A DNA stretch of 36,977 bases from an uncultured Oscillospiraceae bacterium (lineage in GTDB: Bacteria > Bacillota > Clostridia > Oscillospirales > Acutalibacteraceae). A program made the position numbers and the translations under genes. This document shows positions 23,007 through 33,972 of the stretch, one piece after another. The notes beneath the pieces are model-generated. The model was not told the origin of the DNA, ran no database searches, and saw nothing but the letters and a program-made list of their open reading frames with translations. Position 1 is the stretch's first letter. Every line of letters begins with the position of its first letter. The stretch covers positions 1-36,977 of the forward strand of contig URKX01000024.1 in NCBI GenBank assembly GCA_900548545.1, read 5' to 3'.

Positions 23007-24359
23007 TTACACCAGTTCTGTTTTGATCACGTCTGCCACATCTTGGGCCAGCTTTTGGATCAGCTGTTCGTCCTTGCCTTCCACCATCACCCGCAGCAGG
23101 GGTTCCGTCCCGGAGGGCCGCACAATGATCCGGCCGTCACGTCCCAGGGTTTCCGATGCCTTGTCAATGGCGGCCTTCACCTTGTGGTCGGTGTAGAAGG
23201 CCAGCTTGCCTTCCGGGGAAACCTGGATATTCACCATGGTCTGGGGAAAGCGCTGCATCAGTTGGGCCAGGGAGGACAGCTTTGCCTCCCGGCGGCGCAT
23301 CAGGCTCAACAGCTGGCAGGCAGTGAGCTGGCCGTCGCCGGTGGTGGCAAAATCCCGGAAGATCACATGGCCGCTTTGCTCGCCGCCAAAGTTATAGCCA
23401 TCCAGCAGCATCTCCTCCAGCACGTAGCGGTCGCCCACCTTGGTGGCCTCAAACTTCATGCCGTTTTCCTCGCAGAAACGCTGGAAGCCCAGGTTGGTCA
23501 TAATGGTTCCCACCACCGCATTACCGGCAAGCTTGCCCCGGCTCTTCATATCCATGGCACAGATGGCCATAATAAAGTCGCCATCCACAAAGTTGCCCTG
23601 TTCGTCCACCATCAAGCAGCGGTCGGCGTCGCCGTCGAAGGCCACACCGGCATCCATATCGTGCTCTTTCACATAGGCCATCAGGGATTCCATGTGGGTG
23701 GAACCGCAGTCCCGGTTGATATTCACGCCATCGGGCTGATCGTGAAGCATCACCACTTGGGCGCCCAGCTCGGTAAAGAGGGTCTGGGCTGTGACGCTGG
23801 AAGAGCCGTTGGCGCAGTCGATGGCGATTTTCATGCCGTCCAGGGAGAAGTGGACCGTGTTTTTCACATGGTCGATATAGTCCCGCACGGCGTTTTCCGC
23901 GCGGCTGACGGTGCCGATACCATCCTCAGCGGGGAACTCGTGGGAGATATCCTCTTTCCCCAGGATGATATCTTCGATCTTCTCCTCCAGATCGTCGGGC
24001 AGCTTGTAGCCGTTGCCGGAGAAGATCTTGATGCCGTTGTACTCAAAGGAGTTGTGGGAGGCGGAGATCATCACGCCGGCGTCAGCCTTATACTTCTCCA
24101 CCAGGTATGCCACAGCCGGTGTGGGCACCACGCCCAAGGTCACCACGCTGGCGCCAATGCTGCACAGGCCCGCCGCCATAGCCGTTTCCAGCATATCGGA
24201 AGAGAGCCGCGTATCCTTGCCAATGAGCACCCGAGGGTGCCGGTTGGATTTGTTTGTAAGCACTTTGGCAGCTGCCCGGCCCAGTTGGGTGGCCAGTTCA
24301 CAGGTCAAGTCCTTATTGGCAATGCCGCGGATGCCGTCTGTTCCAAACAATCTTCCCAT
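23007..24359 (-). CDS. glmM: Phosphoglucosamine mutase
   Basis: Converts glucosamine-6-phosphate to glucosamine-1-phosphate for UDP-GlcNAc and thus peptidoglycan synthesis. 450 aa, the usual length. The catalytic phosphoserine is S101 in ISASHNSFEYNG; the metal loop is DGDADRC; the sugar loop GEQSGH and the phosphate loop RPSGTEPLLRV are intact. The ATG at 24359 gives the family N-terminus MGRLFGTDGIRG with AAGGA upstream; the longer frame to 24395 is not supported. Confidence 0.97.
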   Translation of the reverse strand: MGRLFGTDGIRGIANKDLTCELATQLGRAAAKVLTNKSNRHPRVLIGKDTRLSSDMLETAMAAGLCSIGASVVTLGVVPTPAVAYLVEKYKADAGVMISASHNSFEYNGIKIFSGNGYKLPDDLEEKIEDIILGKEDISHEFPAEDGIGTVSRAENAVRDYIDHVKNTVHFSLDGMKIAIDCANGSSSVTAQTLFTELGAQVVMLHDQPDGVNINRDCGSTHMESLMAYVKEHDMDAGVAFDGDADRCLMVDEQGNFVDGDFIMAICAMDMKSRGKLAGNAVVGTIMTNLGFQRFCEENGMKFEATKVGDRYVLEEMLLDGYNFGGEQSGHVIFRDFATTGDGQLTACQLLSLMRRREAKLSSLAQLMQRFPQTMVNIQVSPEGKLAFYTDHKVKAAIDKASETLGRDGRIIVRPSGTEPLLRVMVEGKDEQLIQKLAQDVADVIKTELV

Positions 24360-24457
24360 AATCGATCCATCCTTCCAAGTGGTCTTTTTCTTCAATTAAA
24401 TTGACAAACGGGATCAATACCCCGCTTGGGTTTCGTGAAAGCCTGCAAATCCTCCGG

Positions 24458-25546
24458 TCAACGGTCCTCCAAAGCCATTTGGCCGTCATCTTTCAACCGG
24501 TTTGGCACGGGGTACCCCAAATGCAAGTACGCTGAAGCGGTGGCGCAGCGGCCCCGGGGAGTGCGGGTCAAAAAGCCGATCTGCATGAGATAGGGCTCGT
24601 TGACGTCCTCAATGGTGACAGCCTCCTCGCCGATGACCGCCGCCAAAGTGTCCAGGCCCACCGGGCCGCCGTTGTAGTTTTCAATCATCGCCCGGAGCAT
24701 ATTCCGGTCGCTGGCATCCAGGCCCAGCTCGTCGATCTCCATCCGGTCCAAGGCGATTTTGGCGGTGTTCAAGGTGATGACCCCGCCGCTCATCACCTCG
24801 GCAAAATCCCGCACCCGCTTTAAAAGCCGGTTGGCGATCCGGGGCGTGCCCCGGGACCGGGACGCCACTTCCAAAGCGGCGTCCGCCTCTATCTGGGCGT
24901 GGAGGATCCCCGCGCTGCGCATGACTATCTTGCCCAGTTCCTGGGGGGAATACAACTCCAGCCGCAGCACCACGCCAAAACGGTCCCGCAGCGGGGCGGA
25001 AAGCTGGCCCGCCCTGGTGGTGGCCCCCACCAGGGTGAACCGGGGCAGGGGAAGGTGGTAGGAAGCCGCCATCTGTCCCTTGCCGGTGATGATGTCCAGG
25101 GCAAAATCCTCCATGGCCGGGTAGAGGATCTCCTCCACCGTCCGGGGCAAGCGGTGGACCTCGTCGATAAACAGCACATCCCCGGGGCTGAGGTTGGTGA
25201 GCAGCGCCGCCAGATCCCCGGGCTTTTCAATGGCCGGGCCGCTGGTAACCCGCAGGTTCACCCCCAGCTCGTTGGCCACGATCCCCGCCAGGGTGGTTTT
25301 GCCCAGGCCCGGCGGGCCGTACAGCAGCACATGGTCCAGGGTTTCCTTCCGGCTTTTGGCCGCCTCAATATACACTTTCAGGTTTTCCTTGGCCTTGTCC
25401 TGGCCAATATATTCTTCCAGGGTCCGAGGGCGCAAAGGGTTTTCCACCGCCTGATCCTCCGGGGTGTAACCCGGCTCCATCATGCGGTTTTCATAATCCC
25501 AGCCGCCCTCCAGATCCATTTCCCCGCCATAGGGTTCTACCGGCAT
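24458..25546 (-). CDS. ruvB: Holliday junction branch migration helicase RuvB
   Basis: AAA+ motor of the RuvAB complex, 362 aa. Walker A GPPGLGKTTLA, Walker B FIDEVHRL, sensor 1 GATTRAG and the C-terminal winged helix with GFLTRTPRGR. A ~20-residue acidic N-terminal extension precedes the conserved LRPRTLEEYIGQ. The ATG at 25546 is preferred because GGAGGG lies upstream. It lies 34 bp after ruvA in the ruvCAB operon. Confidence 0.97.
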   Translation of the reverse strand: MPVEPYGGEMDLEGGWDYENRMMEPGYTPEDQAVENPLRPRTLEEYIGQDKAKENLKVYIEAAKSRKETLDHVLLYGPPGLGKTTLAGIVANELGVNLRVTSGPAIEKPGDLAALLTNLSPGDVLFIDEVHRLPRTVEEILYPAMEDFALDIITGKGQMAASYHLPLPRFTLVGATTRAGQLSAPLRDRFGVVLRLELYSPQELGKIVMRSAGILHAQIEADAALEVASRSRGTPRIANRLLKRVRDFAEVMSGGVITLNTAKIALDRMEIDELGLDASDRNMLRAMIENYNGGPVGLDTLAAVIGEEAVTIEDVNEPYLMQIGFLTRTPRGRCATASAYLHLGYPVPNRLKDDGQMALEDR

Positions 25547-25580
25547 GGGGCTCCCTCCTTTCATCTATCCGGCGCGGCAC

Positions 25581-26186
25581 TCATTTGCCGCTGCCAAAAC
25601 TTTTCAGCGCCAAGCGGATCAGCTCCTCCGGGGAAAGGCTGGAATCCAGCTTCCCCACAGCGGCAGCCGCTTCCGAGGCGGAATATCCCAGGGTCACCAG
25701 GGCATTCACCGCTTGGGAGGCGTTCCCCGAAACGGAAGGCCCGCCAGGCTGAGGGGTCCCCTCCAAAGCCACACCGCCGGAAAGGTCCTTCACCTTGTCC
25801 TTCAGCTCCAGCACAATGCGCTGGGCCAGCTTGGGCCCCACGCCGCTGGCTTTGGTAAACCGCTTGGCATCCCCGGCGGCGGCAGCCATGGCCACGTCCT
25901 CCGGGGTCAGCTGGGAGAGGATGGCCAGCCCCACCTTCGGCCCCACCCCGCTGATGGCGGTGAGAAGCTTAAAGCAGGAAAGCTCCCCTTTGGTGGCAAA
26001 GCCAAACAGGTCCAGGGCGTCTTCCCGGACGTTCAAATAGGTGTACAAGGTGGCCTTCTCCGAAAGCCGTGGCAGAGAGCGCAAAGTGTTCATGGAGGTC
26101 ATGCACTTGAAGGCCACACCTCCCACATCCACCACGGCGGCCCCCGGCTCTGTGTGGACCAAAGTACCTGTTACAGAATAAATCAT
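25581..26186 (-). CDS. ruvA: Holliday junction DNA-binding protein RuvA
   Basis: Tetrameric junction-binding subunit, 201 aa. N-terminal OB fold (MIYSVTGTLVHTEPGAAVVDVGG), two helix-hairpin-helix motifs around LTAISGVGPKVGLAIL and ASGVGPKLAQRIV, and a C-terminal UBA-like RuvB-binding domain (ALVTLGYSASEA). The ATG at 26186 has AAAGGA upstream. Confidence 0.97.
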   Translation of the reverse strand: MIYSVTGTLVHTEPGAAVVDVGGVAFKCMTSMNTLRSLPRLSEKATLYTYLNVREDALDLFGFATKGELSCFKLLTAISGVGPKVGLAILSQLTPEDVAMAAAAGDAKRFTKASGVGPKLAQRIVLELKDKVKDLSGGVALEGTPQPGGPSVSGNASQAVNALVTLGYSASEAAAAVGKLDSSLSPEELIRLALKSFGSGK

Positions 26187-26268
26187 GGAATCGTTCCTTT
26201 CCCGAAGGGCCATCCTAGGCTCCCCGTCCAAACCACACAGCGCGGCTCCTCAAAACCAGCTGGGCCTG

Positions 26269-26793
26269 TCAAATCACCTGCTCCGGCTTGTGGTTCCGCC
26301 TGAGCAGCCCGCGCCGCAAAGGGGAACCAGCTGCCTGCCCATGGCAGATGGCCAACGCCAGCGCATCGGCCGTGTCGTCCGGCTTGGGCACCTTGGGCAG
26401 GCACAGCAGCCGCCGGGTCATCTCTTGGACTTGGGGCTTCAAAGCCTTGCCGTAACCGGTGACGGCCTGCTTTACCTGCATAGGGGTGTACTCATACAAA
26501 GGTACCCCGGCCTGGGCCAAGGCAAGCAGGATCACCCCCCGGGCCTCTGCCACGCCGATGCCGGTGGTTTTGTTGTTGGTGAAGTAGAGCTTTTCCACCG
26601 CGGCGGCTTCTGGGCGCAGCCGGGTGAGGATCTCCCCCATACCCTGGTAGATCTCCTCCAAACGCCGGCCAAACTCTACGCCTGCGGGGGTGGTGATGGC
26701 CCCATACTCCAAAGGGCAGTACCTGCCCCCTGCCGCCTCGATCACGCCGTACCCCACAATGGCATAGCCGGGATCGATCCCTAAGATGCGCAC
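26269..26793 (-). CDS. ruvC: Holliday junction resolvase RuvC
   Basis: RNase-H-fold endonuclease that cuts Holliday junctions, 174 aa from the GTG at 26793. Catalytic acids: D7 (GIDPG), E67 (AAVEKLYF), D140 and D143 (PDDTADALALA). An ATG at 26808 in frame is possible, but the G-rich ribosome binding stretch fits the GTG. First gene of the ruvC-ruvA-ruvB operon. Confidence 0.96.
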   Translation of the reverse strand: MRILGIDPGYAIVGYGVIEAAGGRYCPLEYGAITTPAGVEFGRRLEEIYQGMGEILTRLRPEAAAVEKLYFTNNKTTGIGVAEARGVILLALAQAGVPLYEYTPMQVKQAVTGYGKALKPQVQEMTRRLLCLPKVPKPDDTADALALAICHGQAAGSPLRRGLLRRNHKPEQVI

Positions 26794-26927
26794 AGCTCCA
26801 CCCCCCATTTACCTATCCGGTTTATTCTACCACACCTGCGGTGGGCACGCCGCGCAGGCGGCTTTTGAGCCGCCGGGCTAAGCGGAAAAACTTTTCTCGC
26901 CGCCCGCGTTCCCGTTTTCTGCATGGT

Positions 26928-26956
26928 ATTATACCATAAAGCCCCCCCAGGGTAAA
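26928..26956 (-). promoter_or_regulatory. Predicted promoter of the ruvCAB operon
   Basis: Leftward TTTACC (26951-26956), 17-bp spacer, perfect TATAAT (26928-26933). The -10 lies within the palindrome GGTATTATACC. The transcript leader would be about 130 nt. Confidence 0.7.
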
Positions 26957-27000
26957 GCCTATTTACGCCCCCAAGTGACAAACATCGAGGGGAAACAGCA

Positions 27001-27021
27001 AAGGGGCCTTGAGGGCCCCTT
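27001..27021 (-). terminator. Hairpin after the topoisomerase A-like gene
   Basis: Perfect 8-bp stem AAGGGGCC/GGCCCCTT with a 5-nt loop, about 40 bp after the stop. The minus-strand tail (TTTGCTGTTT) is a weak U-tract, so termination may be partial. Confidence 0.55.
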
Positions 27022-27062
27022 CTCGATTGTATGCGGTTTCCAGCCTGGCAACCACAGCCGTT

Positions 27063-29297
27063 TTACAGCTCCATCTGTTCCCCAGCCGTATCCCCGGCTT
27101 CGGGCAAAGCCCCCAGGGCCGGAAGGTTTTTCTTGTAGCGGTTGGGGTTTTGGAGCATCCCTTCCTGATAGACCTGGGCACGCAGCAAGCGCTGTCCCTT
27201 CTTCAAGTTCATGGCCTGGACGCCCTGTGTGTTCTTGGTGGTTTTGGGCTGGATCAGCCCCGTGTGGAACAGCAGCATCCGCCCAGAAGAGGCTGTCAGC
27301 AACACCTCGCAGTCCTCCCGGATCTGGAGGGCCGCTGCCAAAGGGGACTTGTCGCTGTAGGCATTCAAAAGCTTTTTCCGGTTTTGTTTGGTCTGGTAAG
27401 CGGAGAGTTCCACCTTGGCCACCTTGCCGTTTTCAAAAAAGAACAGCATATACCCGTCGTACTCATGGGTGACAGCCATATACACGGCCCGCTCGTTCTC
27501 CTCCATTTGAGTTTTGGCAGGGATATATTCCCCCAAGACACTGGCCTTTGTTTCGGTAAAATCTGCGGCTTTCAACTTGTAGACCTGGCTCTTGTCGGAG
27601 AAGAACAACAGCTCGGCATTGTTTTGCTCTTCCAGCTGCTGGGCGATCTCGTCCCCCTCTTTCAGCTTCTGCTCCCCGCTCATCCGCAGGGACTGGGGGG
27701 TAATCTTTTTAAAGTAACCCTCCTTGGTGAAGAACAGGTTCACCGGGTAGTCGGGTACTTCTTCCACGATCTCGGCCTCTTCCACCTCATCGGCATAGAG
27801 GATCATGGAGCGCCGGGGCTGGCCGTATTTCTCCGCAACAGCTTCCAGCTCTTTGATGATGATGCCCTTCACCTTGGCCTTAGACCCCAGAATGCCTTCC
27901 AACTGGGCAATCTCCTGCTCCAAGTCCTGGATGTCGTTGGTGCGCTTTAAGATGTATTCCCGGTTCAAATGGCGCAGCTTGATCTCCGCCACATACTCGG
28001 CCTGCACCTCATCGATGCCGAAGCCGATCATCAGGTTGGGCACCACCTCGGCCTCTTCCTCGGTTTCCCGCACAATGCGCACCGCTTTGTCGATATCCAG
28101 CAAGATCAGCTCCAAGCCCTTGAGTAAGTGGAGCCGCTCTTTCTTCTTTTGCAGGTCGTAATAGGTACGGCGGCGGACGCACTCCACACGGAAGGCCGTC
28201 CACTCCTCCAGCAGTTCCCGCACCCCCAGCACACGGGGCGTCCCGGCGATGAGCACGTTAAAGTTGCAGGCGAAGCTGTCCTCCAAGGTGGTAAGCTTGA
28301 AAAGCTTTTGCATCAGCTTATCCGGGTCTGTGCCCCGCTTTAGATCAATGGTGATCTTCAAGCCGTCCAAACCGGTTTCGTCCCGGATATCCGCAACCTC
28401 CTTGACTTTCCCCTGCTTCACCAGGTCGATGACCCGCTCCACGATCACTTCAATGGTGGTGGTGGGCGGGATCTGGGTCACGTCGATGCAGTTCTGGGAC
28501 TTGTCGTAGGAATAGCGGCTGCGCACCCGGAAGCTGCCCCGGCCGGTTTGGTAAATGGAGCCCATCTGGTCCCGGTCGAACAGGATCTGCCCGCCGCCGG
28601 GGAAGTCGGGGGCCTGCATAGTCTGAAACAAGTCGGCCTCTGGATCCCGGATGAGGGCGATGGTGGTACGGCAAACCTCCCCCAAGTTAAAGGGGCAGAT
28701 ATTGCTGGCCATGCCCACGGCGATACCTGTGTTGGCATTGACCAGCACGCTGGGGAACGTGGCCGGCAGCAGGGTGGGCTCTTTCATGGTGCTGTCGTAG
28801 TTGTCCACAAAGTCCACGGTATCCTTGTCGATATCCTGGAACAGCTCCTTGCAGATGGGGTCAAGCCTGGCTTCCGTATATCGGGAAGCTGCCCAGGCCA
28901 TGTCCCGGGAATAAGCCTTGCCGAAGTTGCCCTTGGAATCCACATAAGGATGCAGCAGGGCCTCATACCCCCGGGACAGCCGCACCATGGTGTCGTAGAT
29001 GGCGGTGTCGCCATGGGGGTTCAGCTTCATAGTCTGGCCCACGATGTTGGCGCTTTTCGTCCGGGCAGAACCCAAAAGCCCCATTTTATACATGGTGAAA
29101 AGCAGTTTCCGATGGGAGGGCTTGAAGCCGTCGATCTCCGGGATGGCCCGGGAGAGGATGACGCTCATGGCGTAGGGCATAAAATTCTGCCGCAGGGTAT
29201 CGCTGATATCCTGCTGGACGATCTCGCCTGCCCCGGCGATAAACCCCTGCATTTTGGGGGATCCTCCCCGGAGGGGCTGCCGTTGTTTCTTTGCCAT
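27063..29297 (-). CDS. Type IIA topoisomerase A subunit, ParC/GyrA-like (divergent)
   Basis: DNA-cleaving subunit of 744 aa. The winged-helix region shows GFKPSHRKLLFTMY, and the catalytic tyrosine is Y140 in AASRYTEARL. The quinolone-determining region reads NPHGDTAIYD: Thr98 sits where E. coli GyrA has Ser83, and D102 matches Asp87. The segment before the tyrosine (KAYSRDMAWAAS) departs from the usual FGS-DGD-AAA pattern. The long coiled coil and C-terminal beta-pinwheel are present, but I see no GyrA box (QRRGGKG), which favours a decatenating, topo IV-like enzyme. It forms an operon with the B subunit 22 bp upstream. Confidence 0.88.
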   Translation of the reverse strand: MAKKQRQPLRGGSPKMQGFIAGAGEIVQQDISDTLRQNFMPYAMSVILSRAIPEIDGFKPSHRKLLFTMYKMGLLGSARTKSANIVGQTMKLNPHGDTAIYDTMVRLSRGYEALLHPYVDSKGNFGKAYSRDMAWAASRYTEARLDPICKELFQDIDKDTVDFVDNYDSTMKEPTLLPATFPSVLVNANTGIAVGMASNICPFNLGEVCRTTIALIRDPEADLFQTMQAPDFPGGGQILFDRDQMGSIYQTGRGSFRVRSRYSYDKSQNCIDVTQIPPTTTIEVIVERVIDLVKQGKVKEVADIRDETGLDGLKITIDLKRGTDPDKLMQKLFKLTTLEDSFACNFNVLIAGTPRVLGVRELLEEWTAFRVECVRRRTYYDLQKKKERLHLLKGLELILLDIDKAVRIVRETEEEAEVVPNLMIGFGIDEVQAEYVAEIKLRHLNREYILKRTNDIQDLEQEIAQLEGILGSKAKVKGIIIKELEAVAEKYGQPRRSMILYADEVEEAEIVEEVPDYPVNLFFTKEGYFKKITPQSLRMSGEQKLKEGDEIAQQLEEQNNAELLFFSDKSQVYKLKAADFTETKASVLGEYIPAKTQMEENERAVYMAVTHEYDGYMLFFFENGKVAKVELSAYQTKQNRKKLLNAYSDKSPLAAALQIREDCEVLLTASSGRMLLFHTGLIQPKTTKNTQGVQAMNLKKGQRLLRAQVYQEGMLQNPNRYKKNLPALGALPEAGDTAGEQMEL

Positions 29298-29319
29298 ATT
29301 CTCTGTTTCCCTCCTCTTT

Positions 29320-31302
29320 TCAAGACACGTCCAGGTCGTCCAGGTATTCTCCCCCGTGATCGGCGATATAATCCTTCCGGCCGCTCAGGTTGTCCCCCAG
29401 CAGCACATCGAACATCTGGGTGGCCTGCTCCACATCCCCGGGCTTGACTTGAATGAGCCGCCGGGTCTTGGGGTTCATGGTGGTCAAGTTCATCATTTCC
29501 GGGTCGTTTTCGCCCAGGCCCTTGGATCGCTGGATGGTAAATTTCTGCCCTGCCAGCTCCTGGAGGAACTGCTCCTTTTCCCGCTCGTTATAGGCGAAAT
29601 AGGTCTTGTCCTTGCAAGTGATCTCATACAGGGGGGATTCTGCAATGAACACCTTGTCCCGGCGGATCAGGTCCGGGGTCAGCCGGTAGAGCATGGTCAG
29701 CAGCATGGTGCGGATATGGAAGCCGTCCACATCCGCATCGGTGCAGAGGATGACCTTGTTCCAGCGCAAGGCGTTGATATCAAAGGCGCCGATGGACTTG
29801 TTGGCCCTGCTTTTCACCTGCACCCCGCAGCCCAGCACTTTGATCAAGTCGGTGATGATCTCGCTTTTAAAGATCTTGTCGTAGTCTGCTTTCAGGCAGT
29901 TGAGGATCTTTCCCCGGATAGGCATGATGGCCTGGTAGTTGGGGTCCCGGGCCTGCTTGACAGACCCCAAAGCGGAGTCGCCCTCCACGATGAACAGTTC
30001 CCGTTCCTCCACATCCTTGGAACGGCAGTCCACAAACTTGGCCACCCGCCCGGTGATATCCATTTTCGCGGTGAGCTTGCCCTTTAGGTTCAACCGGGTG
30101 CGCTCCGCGTCCTCCCGGCTGCGCTTGTTCACCAGCACCTGGCCCGCGATTTTTTCCGCGTCCAGCGGGTTCTCGATAAAGTAGACTTCCAGGTTGTGGC
30201 GGAGCATCTCCACCATGGCCTCCTGGATGCCCTTGTTGGTGATGGCCTTTTTGGTCTGGTTTTCGTAGGAAGTCTGGGTGGAGAAGGAGGAGATGACGAT
30301 CACCAGGCAGTCCTCCACGTCCTGGAAAGTGATCTTGCTCTCGCTTTTATTGTACTTGTTGTTCTGCTTCAGGTAGGCGTCGATCTGGTACACAAAGGCG
30401 TTGCGCACAGCCTTGTCAGGTGCGCCGCCGTGCTCCAGCCAGCTGGAGTTGTGATAGTATTCCGCCAAGTGGACCCGGTTGGAAAAGGCCGCCGCCACGT
30501 TGATCTTCACATTGTACAGGGGCATATCCGCCCGGTCCCGGACCTTCTTCTCACTCTGCCAAAACTGAACCGGGGTGAGGCTGTCCTCGCCGCAAAGCTC
30601 CCGGGCGTGGTCCAAAATGCCGTTCTCATAGCAGAAGTCGGTGGTTTCAAATTTGCCGGGGGCCACCTCGTTTTTCAGGTGGAAGGTGATCCCTGCGTTG
30701 ACCACGGCTTGGCGCTTGAGCACATCCAGGTAATATTCCAAGGTCACGTCGATGTCGGTAAACACCTGAAGGTCCGGCTTCCATTTGATGAGGGAGCCGG
30801 TGTCCTTTTTGCCATAGGGCTCCTTCTTCATACCGCCCACATTTTCCCCGTGCTCAAAGTGCAGGGTATAGCGGCAGCCGTCCCGGCGGATGTCCACATC
30901 CATATACTCCGAGGAGTACTGGGTGGCGCACAGGCCCAAACCGTTCAGGCCCAAGGAATACTCGTAGTTCTCGCCGGAATCGTTGTTGTACTTGCCGCCG
31001 GCGTACATCTCGCAGAACACCAACTCCCAGTTGTAGCGTTCCTCTTTGGTGTTGTAATCCACCGGGATGCCGCGGCCGTGGTCCTCCACCTGCACAGAGT
31101 GATCCAAAAACCGTGTAATGGTGATCTCCTTGCCATACCCCTGCCGGGCCTCATCGATGGAGTTAGACAAGATCTCAAAGATGGAATGCTGGCAGCCATC
31201 AATGCCGTCCGAGCCAAAAATTACCGCGGGCCGCAGCCGGACACGGTCCGCGCCTTTCAGGCTTGTGATACTGTCGTTGCCGTAGGTCTGCTTTTTTGCC
31301 AT
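29320..31302 (-). CDS. Type IIA topoisomerase B subunit, ParE/GyrB-like (divergent)
   Basis: ATPase/TOPRIM subunit of 660 aa. The GHKL ATPase has E43 and N47 (IFEILSNSIDEA) and VEDHGRGIPV. The normal RKRPGMYIG is replaced by RLRPAVIFG, and the ATP-lid glycine motif reads LGLNGLGLCA instead of GLHGVGxSV. The TOPRIM domain has EGDSALGSVKQARD in place of EGDSAGGSAKQGRD, and CTDADVDGFHIRTM. The catalytic Glu and Asp residues are kept, so it should be active. GGGAGG precedes the ATG. It is clearly homologous to, but divergent from, canonical GyrB/ParE. Confidence 0.88.
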   Translation of the reverse strand: MAKKQTYGNDSITSLKGADRVRLRPAVIFGSDGIDGCQHSIFEILSNSIDEARQGYGKEITITRFLDHSVQVEDHGRGIPVDYNTKEERYNWELVFCEMYAGGKYNNDSGENYEYSLGLNGLGLCATQYSSEYMDVDIRRDGCRYTLHFEHGENVGGMKKEPYGKKDTGSLIKWKPDLQVFTDIDVTLEYYLDVLKRQAVVNAGITFHLKNEVAPGKFETTDFCYENGILDHARELCGEDSLTPVQFWQSEKKVRDRADMPLYNVKINVAAAFSNRVHLAEYYHNSSWLEHGGAPDKAVRNAFVYQIDAYLKQNNKYNKSESKITFQDVEDCLVIVISSFSTQTSYENQTKKAITNKGIQEAMVEMLRHNLEVYFIENPLDAEKIAGQVLVNKRSREDAERTRLNLKGKLTAKMDITGRVAKFVDCRSKDVEERELFIVEGDSALGSVKQARDPNYQAIMPIRGKILNCLKADYDKIFKSEIITDLIKVLGCGVQVKSRANKSIGAFDINALRWNKVILCTDADVDGFHIRTMLLTMLYRLTPDLIRRDKVFIAESPLYEITCKDKTYFAYNEREKEQFLQELAGQKFTIQRSKGLGENDPEMMNLTTMNPKTRRLIQVKPGDVEQATQMFDVLLGDNLSGRKDYIADHGGEYLDDLDVS

Positions 31303-31351
31303 AGTGCCTCCCGTCTACCTGTCAAGCCGATTTACTTTACACACTTGTAAA

Positions 31352-31390
31352 CAGCAAGAAAGGGAATGTATCCCATTCCCTTGGTTGCTG
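31352..31390 (-). terminator. Hairpin between ftsH and the topoisomerase operon
   Basis: CAGCAA plus AAGGGAATG pair with CATTCCCTT plus TTGCTG around a 5-nt loop with a 2+2 internal loop, 14 bp after the ftsH stop. The U-tract is poor on the minus strand (GTTTAC), so it may be a partial terminator or a processing/stability element. Confidence 0.5.
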
Positions 31391-31403
31391 TCTTCTGTTT
31401 CGA

Positions 31404-33368
<1,965 letters not shown>

Positions 33369-33386
33369 AAATTTGTCCCCCTAAAC

Positions 33387-33956
33387 TCAATCCGCTCCTG
33401 CTGTTTCGTAGACAGAGGGCTTCAGTATGCCTACGAACGGCAGGTTGCGGTATTTTTCATCATAATCGAGACCGTAGCCCACAATAAAGGCGTCGGGAAT
33501 CTCTGCGCCGGTATAGGTGGCCTGCACATCCACTTCACGGCGTTCCGGCTTGTCGAACAGGGTGCAGATGCGGATGCTTCTCGGCCCTCTGGACTGCAAA
33601 ATATCCAAAAGGTAGCTCAGCGTTTTGCCGCTGTCGAGAATATCCTCCACAATCACGATATCGTATCCCTCCAGCTCTATATCCAGATCCTTCACAATCT
33701 TTACCACTCCGGAGGTTTTCACTCCCGAGCCGTAGCTGGAAGTCGCCATAAAATCGATGCGGGCAGGGATATCGATGGAACGCATCAAATCCGCCATGAA
33801 CACGACCGAGCCCTTGAGCACACTGACAAGAAGCAGGTTCTTGCCCCGGTAATCCCGGGAAATCTCCTTGCCGATGCGCTCCACAATAACGGCGATCTGC
33901 CGTTCGGTGAAGAGCACCTCTTCGATGTCCTGCATCATTTCCATGTTTGGCGTCAT
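33387..33956 (-). CDS. hpt: Hypoxanthine phosphoribosyltransferase
   Basis: Purine salvage enzyme converting hypoxanthine or guanine plus PRPP to IMP/GMP, about 189 aa. The PRPP-binding loop is VIVEDILDSGKTL; LVSVLKGSVVFMADL, SSYGSG and the C-terminal FIVGYGLDYDEKYRNLP are typical. The ATG at 33954-33956 has GAGAGG at a usable distance; the ATG at 33965 abuts that motif. It is coupled to the tilS 3' fragment upstream and ftsH downstream. Confidence 0.95.
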   Translation of the reverse strand: MTPNMEMMQDIEEVLFTERQIAVIVERIGKEISRDYRGKNLLLVSVLKGSVVFMADLMRSIDIPARIDFMATSSYGSGVKTSGVVKIVKDLDIELEGYDIVIVEDILDSGKTLSYLLDILQSRGPRSIRICTLFDKPERREVDVQATYTGAEIPDAFIVGYGLDYDEKYRNLPFVGILKPSVYETAGAD

Positions 33957-33972
33957 ATTACCCATCCTCTCT

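Noticed and set aside
21963..24404. 813-codon plus-strand frame across ecfA1, the methyltransferase and glmM
   Set aside because: It runs opposite several well-identified genes and their gaps; no recognisable domain.
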